Positions 42,729 through 51,599 of a stretch of DNA of 64,000 nucleotides are shown one piece after another. The stretch spans positions 62,001-126,000 of the forward strand of contig ONNV01000002.1 in NCBI GenBank assembly GCA_900319225.1, read 5' to 3'. The notes beneath the pieces are model-generated. The model was given only the letters and a program-made list of their open reading frames with translations. It was not told the origin of the DNA and searched no databases. Each line of letters opens with the position of its first letter. Position 1 is the stretch's first letter. This DNA comes from an uncultured Prevotellaceae bacterium (GTDB taxonomy: Bacteria > Bacteroidota > Bacteroidia > Bacteroidales > Bacteroidaceae). The translations under genes and the position numbers were made by a program.

Positions 42729-42736
42729 TATATTTG
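42729..42736 (+). promoter_or_regulatory. -7 box before the 492-aa gene
   Basis: TATATTTG, 88 bp before the ATG at 42825. Confidence 0.4.
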
Positions 42737-42824
42737 AAAACCAAACCTACATACTACCCATCTTAATGAGAATTTTATGACTATACATAACATTATTCAA
42801 TTATAGAAGAAAAGGTGATAAGAT

Positions 42825-44303
42825 ATGAGAACAATATCAAACAGTAAGGTTAATGACAAGTATGTCCTGGTGTTAAAGGAAAATGGGAACCATACTTTAA
42901 TTGTTGAAGAATATCCTATTGAAGACATTGATTATATCGTGACAGAGATTAATGCTGTTGTGGAAAACCCTGAGAAGACGTTGTATGACTTATATTCTAA
43001 GGCTAATAGACACCTAGATTATAATACAACATATAGCCTTTGTTATCCATATGAGTATGATAACGCATATATAAATGAGGCATCTAGCCCAGAACGCATA
43101 ACCGTTGATACATATAAAAAGGAACTGGAACAATTTCGTAATAGTGTAACTCATACTACTCGATATAAGAACATGGATAGCAAATCTCAGAAGGAATACC
43201 TTGATAAATGCATATCTGATTATATCGAGAAACATTATAAGCATGAATATTTTAAAAAGAAAGAATATGCATCACAAGCAATTCGCTTTATAAAGTGCCA
43301 GTATCTGAGCCGCATATTAGAGGGGGTGGAGAATGATCCAACTACTAGAATGTTTTCAACAGATAGCATTGGTTGGACTTCATTCAAATATTCAGTTTCT
43401 GATGATGTACAGGTTATTGTAAGCACCAACTTTTTGTACGGTGTTGCAGCCTATTTTCATCTTGCCGTAAAATATAAGGATATGATGCTTATTCCTTATT
43501 CAGATCTTGTTAATTATTATTATGCTAACATGCAGGATCTGATATCATATACTCGTTCTTATGTTCCACAAAGAGACAGTTGGTACTTTGCTCTAAACTA
43601 TGTCGCTAATTTTGTAAATGAATCAAGAGCGAATCCAAATGCGTTCATACGCAAATATGTTCTTTCAGAGATAGAAGAGATGTTGAAAGGACTTAGGGCA
43701 ACTATAAAGAACCCTGGTGAGATTCTATCCGCAATAAAAGATAAGAAACAAGATTACATAAGTATGCGCGTAATAAGGCCTTTTGAGGTAAATGATGAAA
43801 GGTTCTTTTCTGTTATGCCTTCCGAAGCTGTTTCTGTATTTAAGGCAGAAAAAATCTCTGGCGCATTAATGTTTCTTGAAAGCCTGGATCAGATTAAAAC
43901 ACTGTGTCCCGAAGTGATTCCTGTAATGGAGGAAGTCATAGTGATGAATAAAAGCATAGAACCGGAAATTTTGAAAACTCTAGAATCAATCGTAGAGAGC
44001 TTAAAACCCTTGGAGTCAGAATTGAAAACAGCAGAAAAAGAAAGAGGTAAACTCTCTCGTAGGATTGAAGTAATAGAAAAACATATCAAACATTCATTGG
44101 CAAAAATAACGACAAGCTTTGAACGTGAAGCAATCTTGGAGGAGTATGCTAAGAATCACCCGGAATATGTTGAACTTAAAGAAGAACTAAGGAAAAAGTT
44201 AGATGAAATAGATGAACTTGAAAGTCAAATCCGGTCTCGCAAGCGCTTCAAAGAAAGAATGGAAGTTTGTCTTGAAAGAATAAAGACAAAGTGTGTCGCA
44301 TAA
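42825..44303 (+). CDS. Large unknown protein with C-terminal coiled coil
   Basis: 492 aa. About 350 residues of mixed fold rich in Tyr (STNFLYGVAAYFHLAVKYKD, LVNYYYANMQDLISYTRSYV) are followed by a coiled coil from about 390 to the end (SELKTAEKERGKLSRRIEVI, ELKEELRKKLDEIDELESQI). No membrane segment or known motif. It ends in a good terminator and closes the AT-rich stretch. Confidence 0.65.
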   Translation: MRTISNSKVNDKYVLVLKENGNHTLIVEEYPIEDIDYIVTEINAVVENPEKTLYDLYSKANRHLDYNTTYSLCYPYEYDNAYINEASSPERITVDTYKKELEQFRNSVTHTTRYKNMDSKSQKEYLDKCISDYIEKHYKHEYFKKKEYASQAIRFIKCQYLSRILEGVENDPTTRMFSTDSIGWTSFKYSVSDDVQVIVSTNFLYGVAAYFHLAVKYKDMMLIPYSDLVNYYYANMQDLISYTRSYVPQRDSWYFALNYVANFVNESRANPNAFIRKYVLSEIEEMLKGLRATIKNPGEILSAIKDKKQDYISMRVIRPFEVNDERFFSVMPSEAVSVFKAEKISGALMFLESLDQIKTLCPEVIPVMEEVIVMNKSIEPEILKTLESIVESLKPLESELKTAEKERGKLSRRIEVIEKHIKHSLAKITTSFEREAILEEYAKNHPEYVELKEELRKKLDEIDELESQIRSRKRFKERMEVCLERIKTKCVA

Positions 44304-44311
44304 AAGCAAAG

Positions 44312-44346
44312 ACTGCCAGTGCCTATACAGAGCACCGGCAGTTTTT
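44312..44346 (+). terminator. Terminator after the 492-aa gene
   Basis: ACTGCCAGTGC (44312-44322) pairs with GCACCGGCAGT (44332-44342) and is followed by TTTTT. The convergent gene ends at 44365. Confidence 0.8.
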
Positions 44347-44364
44347 ACATTACTAGAAGGAATC

Positions 44365-46179
44365 CTAATCTCCTTCTGGGGCAGGCTCAATCTCCTCAAA
44401 CACCGCCAAAATATCCATATCCTTATCCGCATAGATAGAGATATTCCGGCCGTTTGCCAGGAACCTTTGAGCTCGCCATTCAACGAACCTCCAGCCCGGA
44501 TTAGGAGTTGCCAGCAACTCAATTTCATCATCAAGATGGTACTCATCCTTCTGAGGTGTCACAGTAACCGTACCGCCCTCCTCAGGATCTGCAGTTGCAG
44601 TAATCACGTAGGTGGCGTCGCTCTCGCATACCGGATGCATCTCCCAGTCAAAGTCCACAGTCAGCACGATCCGGCGCACAGGATTGGTGTTAGTCATATC
44701 ATCGCTCCAGCCCACAAAGTGGAAGCCATCGTCAGGTACAACCGTCAGCTCAATCTCTTCGCCATAGTGCATCACAGTTCCGTTGCCCTGGACAGTGCAG
44801 AATCGGTCAACAATATAGAACTCCTCAGTCCTGATGGAGCGGAATATCGCAGTAAGGTTAATCTCCTTGACAACAACTAGAGTCCTGGTGCTCTGAGTAC
44901 GGCCGTCACTCCAGCGTACAAACTCGTAGCCTGAGTAAGGCACTGCCTCAATCTCAACCTCATCACCATGATCATAGTACAACTCTCCGCTTTCAGGATT
45001 AATGTAACCATACTCCTCGTTGTTCACCTCAAAGTGACACTCGTAGTATGACTTGATGCGGGTGAACACTGCAGTAAGGTTAACATCACCGTTCACGATA
45101 ACGCTGCGTTCAGCCTCGACATTATCCTCATCATCCTGCCAATGGTCAAACCGCCATCCGCTGTTCGGCACGGCCTCCAGCTCAACGGTCTGTCCGGGCC
45201 TGTAGCTTCCGCCACCGGCCACGCTACCGGCGCCTGAAGGGCTACCCGTACCACGCACCGTATAGTGCTGGTCAAGCACAAAGATTGGCTCAATCGTATA
45301 GTCGCGGTTCATGATGATAGCCCTCGGATTCAGAGTATCGCCGTCACTCCAGCGCAGAAATGCATAGTTCCGCTTAGCAGTTGCCTGTACCATAATCTGT
45401 GTGCCTTCGGCAAACTCCATGAGTCCTGTCCGATTAACGGTGCCCTGGTTTTCATCCGGAGCAATCACATTCAGGTTATACATGATAGGACTGCCGGCAT
45501 CGTAGTAAGCATTGATAAGCTGCTCGCCGCTCTTCTCCCCAGTACTGGGATTCACGTAGAAGTACCTAAGGAAAACCTTAGGCTTCCCAGCATTAGGCAT
45601 CCCAAACTTGCCGGCATACGCCTGCAGCAAGTTCACTGCTCCAGCCGTAGGCACCAGCGGTTCACAGAAGGTAGAACCGCGGCCCACGCCCGTTACAGTT
45701 CCCACGGTCTGAGGCCCGGTAGCCATAATAACCAACCTAAGTCCTGCAGCCTGTTCCGGAACAGAGTTCAAGCGGAACATAAAGCTGTTCCCGCTTATGG
45801 CTGCCCCGGCAACCGCCGGCTGCTCAATGCCCGCCAGCAAGGGTGGGCTCGTAAGCGGCTGGCCGCCGCACCTTACCACCCAGAAGTTCAGTCTCAAGTA
45901 CAGGTTGGCTCCAGTAAGCTGCGCTTTCTGTCCCAACACTCTGCGGCCACTCTGGCTCTTGGCCGCATTGTTCCAAGCCACAATCTCAGCAGTCCCCAAA
46001 TTCTTCCAGGACTGCTGCAGCAGCTTAAAGACACTCTTAACAGCTGCCTGGTCCACGGTGCGCTTCTTAGAACCCGTTCCTCGGGTCCTAATGAATATCG
46101 CACCCTTGTTTTGCGAAGCCGTAACGCCCTTTGCACTACCAGACATCCTGTCAAATGCAATAGAAGGTTTGTATCTCAT
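44365..46179 (-). CDS. DUF6266-like protein fused to InlB-type repeats
   Basis: 604 aa. Residues 1-230 match the neighbour at 46270 (PSIAFDRMSGSAKGVTASQN, LQQSWKNLGTAEIVAWNNAA, GANLYLRLNFWVVRCGG, KVFLRYFYVNPSTGEKSGEQ). Five repeats of about 70 residues follow, of the divergent InlB B type, seen in DEVEIEAVPYSGYEFVRWSD, TVELEAVPNSGWRFDHWQDD and DEIELLATPNPGWRFVEWRA. Such repeats normally build extended surface stalks, yet no signal peptide is present. Export route and role unknown. A terminator lies upstream. Confidence 0.75.
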   Translation of the reverse strand: MRYKPSIAFDRMSGSAKGVTASQNKGAIFIRTRGTGSKKRTVDQAAVKSVFKLLQQSWKNLGTAEIVAWNNAAKSQSGRRVLGQKAQLTGANLYLRLNFWVVRCGGQPLTSPPLLAGIEQPAVAGAAISGNSFMFRLNSVPEQAAGLRLVIMATGPQTVGTVTGVGRGSTFCEPLVPTAGAVNLLQAYAGKFGMPNAGKPKVFLRYFYVNPSTGEKSGEQLINAYYDAGSPIMYNLNVIAPDENQGTVNRTGLMEFAEGTQIMVQATAKRNYAFLRWSDGDTLNPRAIIMNRDYTIEPIFVLDQHYTVRGTGSPSGAGSVAGGGSYRPGQTVELEAVPNSGWRFDHWQDDEDNVEAERSVIVNGDVNLTAVFTRIKSYYECHFEVNNEEYGYINPESGELYYDHGDEVEIEAVPYSGYEFVRWSDGRTQSTRTLVVVKEINLTAIFRSIRTEEFYIVDRFCTVQGNGTVMHYGEEIELTVVPDDGFHFVGWSDDMTNTNPVRRIVLTVDFDWEMHPVCESDATYVITATADPEEGGTVTVTPQKDEYHLDDEIELLATPNPGWRFVEWRAQRFLANGRNISIYADKDMDILAVFEEIEPAPEGD

Positions 46180-46202
46180 AATAGTAGATTGCTTAAAAAT
46201 TA

Positions 46203-46246
46203 AACAAAAGGTCCCCGTACAGGGAATGAATGCCCTGACGGGGACC
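46203..46246 (-). terminator. Terminator between two DUF6266-like genes
   Basis: Minus strand: GGTCCCCGT pairs with ACGGGGACC (46210-46218 with 46238-46246) with an inner CAGGG/CCCTG, then TTTTGTTTA. Confidence 0.75.
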
Positions 46247-46269
46247 AGAATCTAGCACTCAGCTACAGG

Positions 46270-46989
46270 TCAGCCCTGGTTGCCCTCATCGTAAGGGTCG
46301 TTGTTCTCACCAAGCTCTACCTCCTTCAGAATGTCGGCTGACTTCTCGCCAGTCACGGCATTCACATAGAAATAGCGCATAAAGATCTTGGGTCGGCCGG
46401 CACTGGGAGCGCCGTTCTTATTGTCATAAGCGGCCTTGATGTCCATGGACTCGGCTACCACGCTGAACGGGTCAGCAAAGGCGCTTGCCTTGTCAAAGGC
46501 GTTGCTTATGCCGTGGCTGGTAGGAGCACTGGCCTCGATAACCAGGCGCAGATTAGCCACGTTCTCAGGAATACTCAGCAGGGTAAAGTTGAATACCTCG
46601 GCAGTCAGCTGAACGGTAGCAGCTGAAGGAGCATCAACACCTACCAATGCAGGCGGATTGGCCACGGCATTGCCACCGCAACGGATAATCCAGAAATTCA
46701 GACGCTGATACAGGTTCAGACCCGATATCTTCGCGCTGCTTCCCAGGATCGAGCGGCCGGCCTGGCTCTGAGCAAGGTTGTTCCAAGCCTTGATCTGTGC
46801 CACAGTCAGGTTCTTCCATGACTGGCTCAGCTGCTTGAATATACCCTTAACGGTTGACTGACTGGCGGTAGTGGTCTTCTTGCCATAACCGCGGTTACGG
46901 AGATACTTGCGGCCCTTGGCCTTAGCAGCGGTCACGCCTTTGGCGCTACCACTCATCTCCTCGAACGCAATAGAAGGTGCATACTTCAT
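46270..46989 (-). CDS. DUF6266-like protein
   Basis: 239 aa. PSIAFEEMSGSAKGVTAAKA, then STVKGIFKQLSQSWKNLTVA, KISGLNLYQRLNFWIIRCGG and KIFMRYFYVNAVTGEKSADI. It ends in an acidic tail. Very close to the N-terminal half of the 604-aa neighbour, so a recent duplication. Function unknown; such proteins recur in Bacteroidetes mobile regions. Confidence 0.75.
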   Translation of the reverse strand: MKYAPSIAFEEMSGSAKGVTAAKAKGRKYLRNRGYGKKTTTASQSTVKGIFKQLSQSWKNLTVAQIKAWNNLAQSQAGRSILGSSAKISGLNLYQRLNFWIIRCGGNAVANPPALVGVDAPSAATVQLTAEVFNFTLLSIPENVANLRLVIEASAPTSHGISNAFDKASAFADPFSVVAESMDIKAAYDNKNGAPSAGRPKIFMRYFYVNAVTGEKSADILKEVELGENNDPYDEGNQG

Positions 46990-47058
46990 AGTCGTAATAG
47001 ATTTAATAAGTTAATACTGTGTTTTGTTTGGTATATCTTGAGCTCTAAATACCCATGT

Positions 47059-47742
47059 TTATAGATTGTCTTCACAAATCCGGTCATCGTATTTCCGCGA
47101 CCCGCTTACTCCAGTGGCCACGTCCATCCAAGCCGTCTCAATAAAATACTTCTGCCTGGGAGTGGGCTTCACCGTCAGGCGGTCCGTATAGACCTTGGTC
47201 ACATCCGCAAACCTCTCCTCCGGAATAAACCCCGCATCCACCAGCACCGGCAGCCCACCGCCATAGGTCTTGCCCTTGCTTGCTGCAGCACTCATCCGCA
47301 CCGCCAGTCTGAACCCGGCACCCGGATTCTGTAGGCGTGAGAACTGAATCAGTCCAGGAGTAACAATCACATTGCTGTACTCAACCTCCGGAATCTGCGG
47401 AATCCCTGCAGGTGGGGTAGAAAGCATCTCCAGTCCCAGCAGCGCCCGGTTGCAGTTCAAAGTAACGTAAGCGTTCACTGCAGGGCTCTTGCCCTGGCCA
47501 GCTGCTCCCGCCATCGCGGTACCGGCAAACTCAGCCCACGCAGCAACCTGTTCCTCGGTGAGCAGCTTAAAGCTCCGTCCCACACGTGCAAACAGAGCCC
47601 GCATATCCTTCTGATTGGGAGTAATCTTCTTAGGCTGCTGACATCTACCTGAAAGCACCGTCCCAAAACGGGTACTGCGGGCAGTAACATTGCCCGCAGT
47701 GCCAGTTAGTTCCTCAAATGCAATTGAAGTGCGTGTTTTCAT
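47059..47742 (-). CDS. DUF6266-like protein, third copy
   Basis: 227 aa. The start TSIAFEELTGTAGNVTARST keeps the family opening. The middle is more divergent: ITPNQKDMRALFARVGRSFK, LTEEQVAAWAEFAGTAMAGA, PAVNAYVTLNCNRALLGLE. The end YFIETAWMDVATGVSGSRKY corresponds to the FLRYFYVNPSTGEKSG strand of its neighbours. It starts the run of three, with a promoter at 47786-47817. Confidence 0.7.
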   Translation of the reverse strand: MKTRTSIAFEELTGTAGNVTARSTRFGTVLSGRCQQPKKITPNQKDMRALFARVGRSFKLLTEEQVAAWAEFAGTAMAGAAGQGKSPAVNAYVTLNCNRALLGLEMLSTPPAGIPQIPEVEYSNVIVTPGLIQFSRLQNPGAGFRLAVRMSAAASKGKTYGGGLPVLVDAGFIPEERFADVTKVYTDRLTVKPTPRQKYFIETAWMDVATGVSGSRKYDDRICEDNL

Positions 47743-47785
47743 GGTATCAGTTCCGATCTTATGTCTAATACATCCTTACTACCAC

Positions 47786-47817
47786 CAAATTTACAACACA
47801 AAAACCTCACTTCCAAG
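47786..47817 (-). promoter_or_regulatory. Promoter of the DUF6266-like run
   Basis: Minus strand: TTG (47815-47817), 21 bp, TAAATTTG (47786-47793); ATG at 47742. Confidence 0.6.
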
Positions 47818-47895
47818 CATTTTACTAAATATTTTACACAAAACCGCTAAAAATGTGTAATTGGTAGTTTTTGTAGCCATATATTCCCGATATTC

Positions 47896-47926
47896 TTGCT
47901 TATAACCGAACAAATGACTACATTTG
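47896..47926 (+). promoter_or_regulatory. Promoter of the gene at 47953
   Basis: TTG (47896-47898), 20 bp, TACATTTG (47919-47926). Confidence 0.65.
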
Positions 47927-47952
47927 TGTGTTAATCTAAAACCAAAAACATT

Positions 47953-48486
47953 ATGAAAAAGTACCTGAAAAAACTGCTCGTAGTAGCACTGGCTCTAATG
48001 CCGAGTTTATCAATCAACACATTTGCCATGCCAAGTGGCAGTGATCCTGATGCAATCCCCGTAAAGGAGAACCTTTCACTCAATTCTGGTTCCGGTCCGC
48101 GCTCCACCAACGGTGGTCCGGATGTAATTCCCGTCAGGCCCATTCCAGGCCCCAAAATCCATCGTCCGCGCAACTCGCCCGATGTACAGGATGACAAACC
48201 CATCGTTCCGGCCCCCAATCCTAATCCCAATCCCAATCCGGGTCCCAGAATCAGCGACCAAGAGCCTTATTGTTATCACATTGGCGGAGTAGTGTACATC
48301 GAGGCCGGTGTGTCCATCACCTACATCAATGCCACCGTTATGCGCTACGATGACAACCAGGTGTGGTCCGATACCAGCAACTCCAATACGCTGAGCATAA
48401 CAACCTCGGCCAACACCGGCACATATCTCCTGGAACTGACCCTCTCAGATGGTCAGTCCTACAGCGGCGAATACATCATCGAATAG
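47953..48486 (+). CDS. Secreted DUF3244-like protein
   Basis: 177 aa. Signal peptide MKKYLKKLLVVALALMPSLS up to about residue 25. A Pro/Asn-rich linker (PAPNPNPNPNPGPR) leads to a C-terminal beta domain (YCYHIGGVVYIEAGVSITYI, TGTYLLELTLSDGQSYSGEY) resembling DUF3244 sandwich domains of Bacteroidetes secreted proteins. It stands alone. Function unknown. Confidence 0.7.
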   Translation: MKKYLKKLLVVALALMPSLSINTFAMPSGSDPDAIPVKENLSLNSGSGPRSTNGGPDVIPVRPIPGPKIHRPRNSPDVQDDKPIVPAPNPNPNPNPGPRISDQEPYCYHIGGVVYIEAGVSITYINATVMRYDDNQVWSDTSNSNTLSITTSANTGTYLLELTLSDGQSYSGEYIIE

Positions 48487-48565
48487 ATAAATGAAATAGT
48501 CAATCAGATGGGAAGGAGTACAAGTGATTGTGCTCCTTTCTTTTGTCCGATGCGTCTGTAGATTC

Positions 48566-48615
48566 CTGCAACCCTTGCAGAGAATTTGCCGCACCATCAA
48601 CAACCTATAGATTTG
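48566..48615 (+). promoter_or_regulatory. Promoter with palindrome CTGCAACCCTTGCAG, site 1
   Basis: Palindrome at 48566-48580, then 27 bp to TAGATTTG (48608-48615). A TTTG at 48585-48588 could serve as -33. The same palindrome, spacing and -7 box recur at 52085-52134. Confidence 0.65.
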
Positions 48616-48643
48616 TGCATAAAATAATCAATCGTCGTAAACT

Positions 48644-49462
48644 ATGGAGACCCAACTTAAAGGAAAGCCGCTTGCCACTATCGCCCATACATTTGTCAGC
48701 CAACTTAAATCTTTGCGCTTTAACCTTGAAGACCCGCCTGCTATAGACACGTTTCTTCAGTCATTGCCACACATCAGACTCCGTTCAGGCTACAGTCTTG
48801 GCTGGTATCGTGAGGGTGACTTCTGGGGTAAACATGTACATCTGTACCCGTTCCGTACCGGTTCTACCGATGAGTATGATCCCGGCATCCACAACCGTGA
48901 CATAGAGCATAAAATGTACCTTGATATCATGCACACATTTGAGGAAGCAAAAAAAGGAGATGCCGAGGCTGCAGAGGTACTGGAGCAGCGCCGTAATCCC
49001 ACACCGTTCCGTGACGGTCAGGTCATCCGTTGCTCCATCATGCTGGGAGCCGATGATTCAGTACCCAAACTTCAGGACTATTTGGACATAGACTTCACAA
49101 TGGAATCCGTCTGGGAATCCCTGCTCCTGCTTAATTTGTCCGTAAATTATCTGCCACATAGCTGGCATGGTATGTATGCCAATGGTGAATTGGTTTTAAC
49201 ACCAGGTGACCTTAAAAAGGTATTCAGAGACTATGAGAAAGTGGATTCTTCTGTATGGAAACCCTTCCTCACCGATGACCGTCTTCTCCCGTCAGTAACC
49301 CTGCACAATGAACTGCAGGCCACAGTCAACGTCTGCCGTTGGAATGACTGGCGTGGTCTGGACCGTCTTACATATCACGCCTTCCGTGGTGGCCGCACCA
49401 TCAGCTTTGAACGTGAAGATCCCGTAAACCTTATAGAATATAACTGTGGTATCCTCTTCTAA
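48644..49462 (+). CDS. Unknown protein in operon with an ArdC-like protein
   Basis: 272 aa, no signal peptide (METQLKGKPLATIAHTFVSQ at the start; SGYSLGWYREGDFWGKHVHL and DYLDIDFTMESVWESLLLLN in the middle; PVNLIEYNCGILF at the end). I do not recognise it. The 12-bp gap to the ArdC-like gene suggests one transcript from the palindrome promoter. Confidence 0.65.
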   Translation: METQLKGKPLATIAHTFVSQLKSLRFNLEDPPAIDTFLQSLPHIRLRSGYSLGWYREGDFWGKHVHLYPFRTGSTDEYDPGIHNRDIEHKMYLDIMHTFEEAKKGDAEAAEVLEQRRNPTPFRDGQVIRCSIMLGADDSVPKLQDYLDIDFTMESVWESLLLLNLSVNYLPHSWHGMYANGELVLTPGDLKKVFRDYEKVDSSVWKPFLTDDRLLPSVTLHNELQATVNVCRWNDWRGLDRLTYHAFRGGRTISFEREDPVNLIEYNCGILF

Positions 49463-49474
49463 AAAGAATCAGTT

Positions 49475-50509
49475 ATGGCACAAGAACTTAAACCCCGTAA
49501 GATAGATGACCTGCTCAAGGTTGCCCGTCATTACACATTAAGCACCAACTACCTCCACATGCTTGACTACTGCAGCCGAATGCGTCATCTCAGTCCGTAC
49601 AACGCTGTACTTGCCTGGTTCCAGAATCCCAATGCCAGTCTCCTGCTTACTGCCCAGGATTGGCATTCTCAGGGTTGCGTGGTAAAGGAGTCCGCCCGTG
49701 CCGTCGTAATCTTCATGCCATTCTGTCCGGGGGAACTCCTCTTTGATCAGACCTGTGTCGAAATTCTCAATCCTCCACTATTAGGTGATACCCAGGATTA
49801 CTTTGAACACATCCGTAGCCAGTTCCTTCCGTCATTGTATGCTGATATCCCAACGTTATGGAACAATCTCCGCACCAACATCAACATAGACGGCATATCC
49901 ATGGACCTCTATTATGATAATCAGCCTGAATATAACGTCATCCATCCTGTAGATAAGGACAGCAATAACAAGGTTAGCATAGCCATCCAAGGCTCTTCCA
50001 AACCCATCGTATCGCCCGCGTTCTATTACCTCCAGCTTGGTAATCCTGAGTGGGTAGGTGAGAATGAAACGTCAAACCAGGCAGACACCCGGATACTCAC
50101 CCTTATCCACCAGCTCTCCCGTATCTACCTGCACCACCTTCCGGCACCCGATGGAAAGGAGTGGGCTCAACGCCGTCTCAGTCAGGAAGCTGCCCGTTTT
50201 GAATCAATGACAGTACTCAAGCTGGTGTCTGACCATTTCGGAATATCAAATCAATCAGACTATTTCAGTACCTATACGGTATCAAACACCTATATCCCCA
50301 AGTCAGTTAGCATAGACACTATAATTTCTGCAGCCGGCCGTATCATACAGATGGCCAGCAACCGCCGTCTGCCGTTCCAGAACGGCCTCCTGTATCGTCT
50401 CAGTAAGGATTTCCAGTCCAAGGTAACACGCATCAAGAATAAAAAACGCAGGGCAGCCGCTGCCGCAGCCACCCTTCAGGATTATCCGATTATTCCGGGC
50501 TTTGATTAG
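49475..50509 (+). CDS. ArdC-like antirestriction protein with degenerate metal site
   Basis: 344 aa. The N-terminal part matches ArdC ssDNA-binding domains (MLDYCSRMRHLSPYNAVLAW, FQNPNASLLLTAQDWHSQGC, VVIFMPFCP). The protease-like domain reads LTLIHQLSRIYLHHLP where active members have HExxH, so Glu is Gln and the second His is Arg. QEAARFESMTVLKLVSDHFG keeps the third-ligand helix with E. ArdC proteins protect incoming DNA from restriction. A type I restriction system lies 5-13 kb away. Confidence 0.65.
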   Translation: MAQELKPRKIDDLLKVARHYTLSTNYLHMLDYCSRMRHLSPYNAVLAWFQNPNASLLLTAQDWHSQGCVVKESARAVVIFMPFCPGELLFDQTCVEILNPPLLGDTQDYFEHIRSQFLPSLYADIPTLWNNLRTNINIDGISMDLYYDNQPEYNVIHPVDKDSNNKVSIAIQGSSKPIVSPAFYYLQLGNPEWVGENETSNQADTRILTLIHQLSRIYLHHLPAPDGKEWAQRRLSQEAARFESMTVLKLVSDHFGISNQSDYFSTYTVSNTYIPKSVSIDTIISAAGRIIQMASNRRLPFQNGLLYRLSKDFQSKVTRIKNKKRRAAAAAATLQDYPIIPGFD

Positions 50510-50513
50510 GCAA

Positions 50514-51587
50514 TTAAAAAACCACTTTCCAATCAACCTTACCGGGTTCACTGGCCACAGCTATCTTCATAGGTTCGCTACGTTCACCTTCCAGATAATA
50601 TGCTTGTGCATATCTCTCACAAACATGAGCCCTGAATGTGTTGCGTATGGCAGCTTTTATTCTTGAACGCTGCACATCCTGATTGCCATCAATTTGAGCC
50701 ACCATAACATCAACAGTGTGGGCAATAGCTTGCTTGTCGCTACTTTTGGTAGTATAATTGTACAGCTTATACAGCTCATCTCTGTGGTCAATCAGATCCT
50801 TGAACTTTATACCTTCTGGATGCTTCAGATAAAGCAGATAGAAAGCCATAGTTGCAGGAGTCATACCAATCTCAAGATTGTAATCAGGCAATATCAGTTT
50901 CCTTGGGTTGTTAATCACAATCTTGCTGGTCACCACATCATTATCTTTCCTCAAATGCGCCGCAAGAATCGCCTCAAGAGCCCAACTTGGTTGCGTCCTT
51001 TTCAGTTCCTCATACATTCTGTCCGCTTCAGCATACTCATCATCCAGAGGATTTCCAGATTTATACGTACATTTCGGTTCAGCAGCTTCATTCCATTCTT
51101 TTTCATCAAAGATGGTTTGGTACAGTACCGGTTCCGTTTCATCTGCCTCTTTGGCATATGCTTCAGCTATCTGGCAAAAAAGAGCATAGTAATCTCTTTC
51201 TCTGCTTACATCAACTTTAAATGCACGTCCATTACCGTTCACCACAGCAGGCACGTCACCTTTCAAGTTAACCTTCTCGTATAGTTGCTCAATAGATATC
51301 TTACATGCCTCACGCAGGGCCTTAAGGTCATTGGTATTCAGCCATGGAACATAATACCTTGCCGCTTCAATAAGCGTATCGTCATCCACGCAATCAATAA
51401 GCTCAGGCAGATATACAAACTCCAGCCCACGCCTGCTGAAAAGACTCTTCAAATCATAGAGGTGGCCTTTGATATACCACTCCAGCTTAATGTTCTTGTG
51501 GTTCTCAATATAGATAACCTGGTTGCTGTCCGGCTCATTGGGTAGCACCCCAAACGCCAGCTCATATTCATTCAGCAGATTCATCAT
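50514..51587 (-). CDS. Paralogue of the TerB-like protein C-terminal part
   Basis: 357 aa, no TerB domain. Homology with the protein at 33817 is seen in GLEFVYLPELIDCV, a middle stretch TPATMAFYLLYLKHPEGIKF, and RSRIKAAIRNTFRAHVCERY followed by MKIAVASEPGKVDW. A paralogue this far from the first copy suggests an independent module. Function unknown. It lies 12 bp downstream of the 143-aa gene, so the two form an operon; convergent with the ArdC-like gene. Confidence 0.6.
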   Translation of the reverse strand: MMNLLNEYELAFGVLPNEPDSNQVIYIENHKNIKLEWYIKGHLYDLKSLFSRRGLEFVYLPELIDCVDDDTLIEAARYYVPWLNTNDLKALREACKISIEQLYEKVNLKGDVPAVVNGNGRAFKVDVSRERDYYALFCQIAEAYAKEADETEPVLYQTIFDEKEWNEAAEPKCTYKSGNPLDDEYAEADRMYEELKRTQPSWALEAILAAHLRKDNDVVTSKIVINNPRKLILPDYNLEIGMTPATMAFYLLYLKHPEGIKFKDLIDHRDELYKLYNYTTKSSDKQAIAHTVDVMVAQIDGNQDVQRSRIKAAIRNTFRAHVCERYAQAYYLEGERSEPMKIAVASEPGKVDWKVVF

Positions 51588-51599
51588 AACCTGAGGCCG

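Noticed and set aside
45265..46203. 312-codon frame opposite to the 604-aa DUF6266-like gene
   Set aside because: The minus-strand gene has recognisable repeats and family motifs; the plus frame has none and no promoter.
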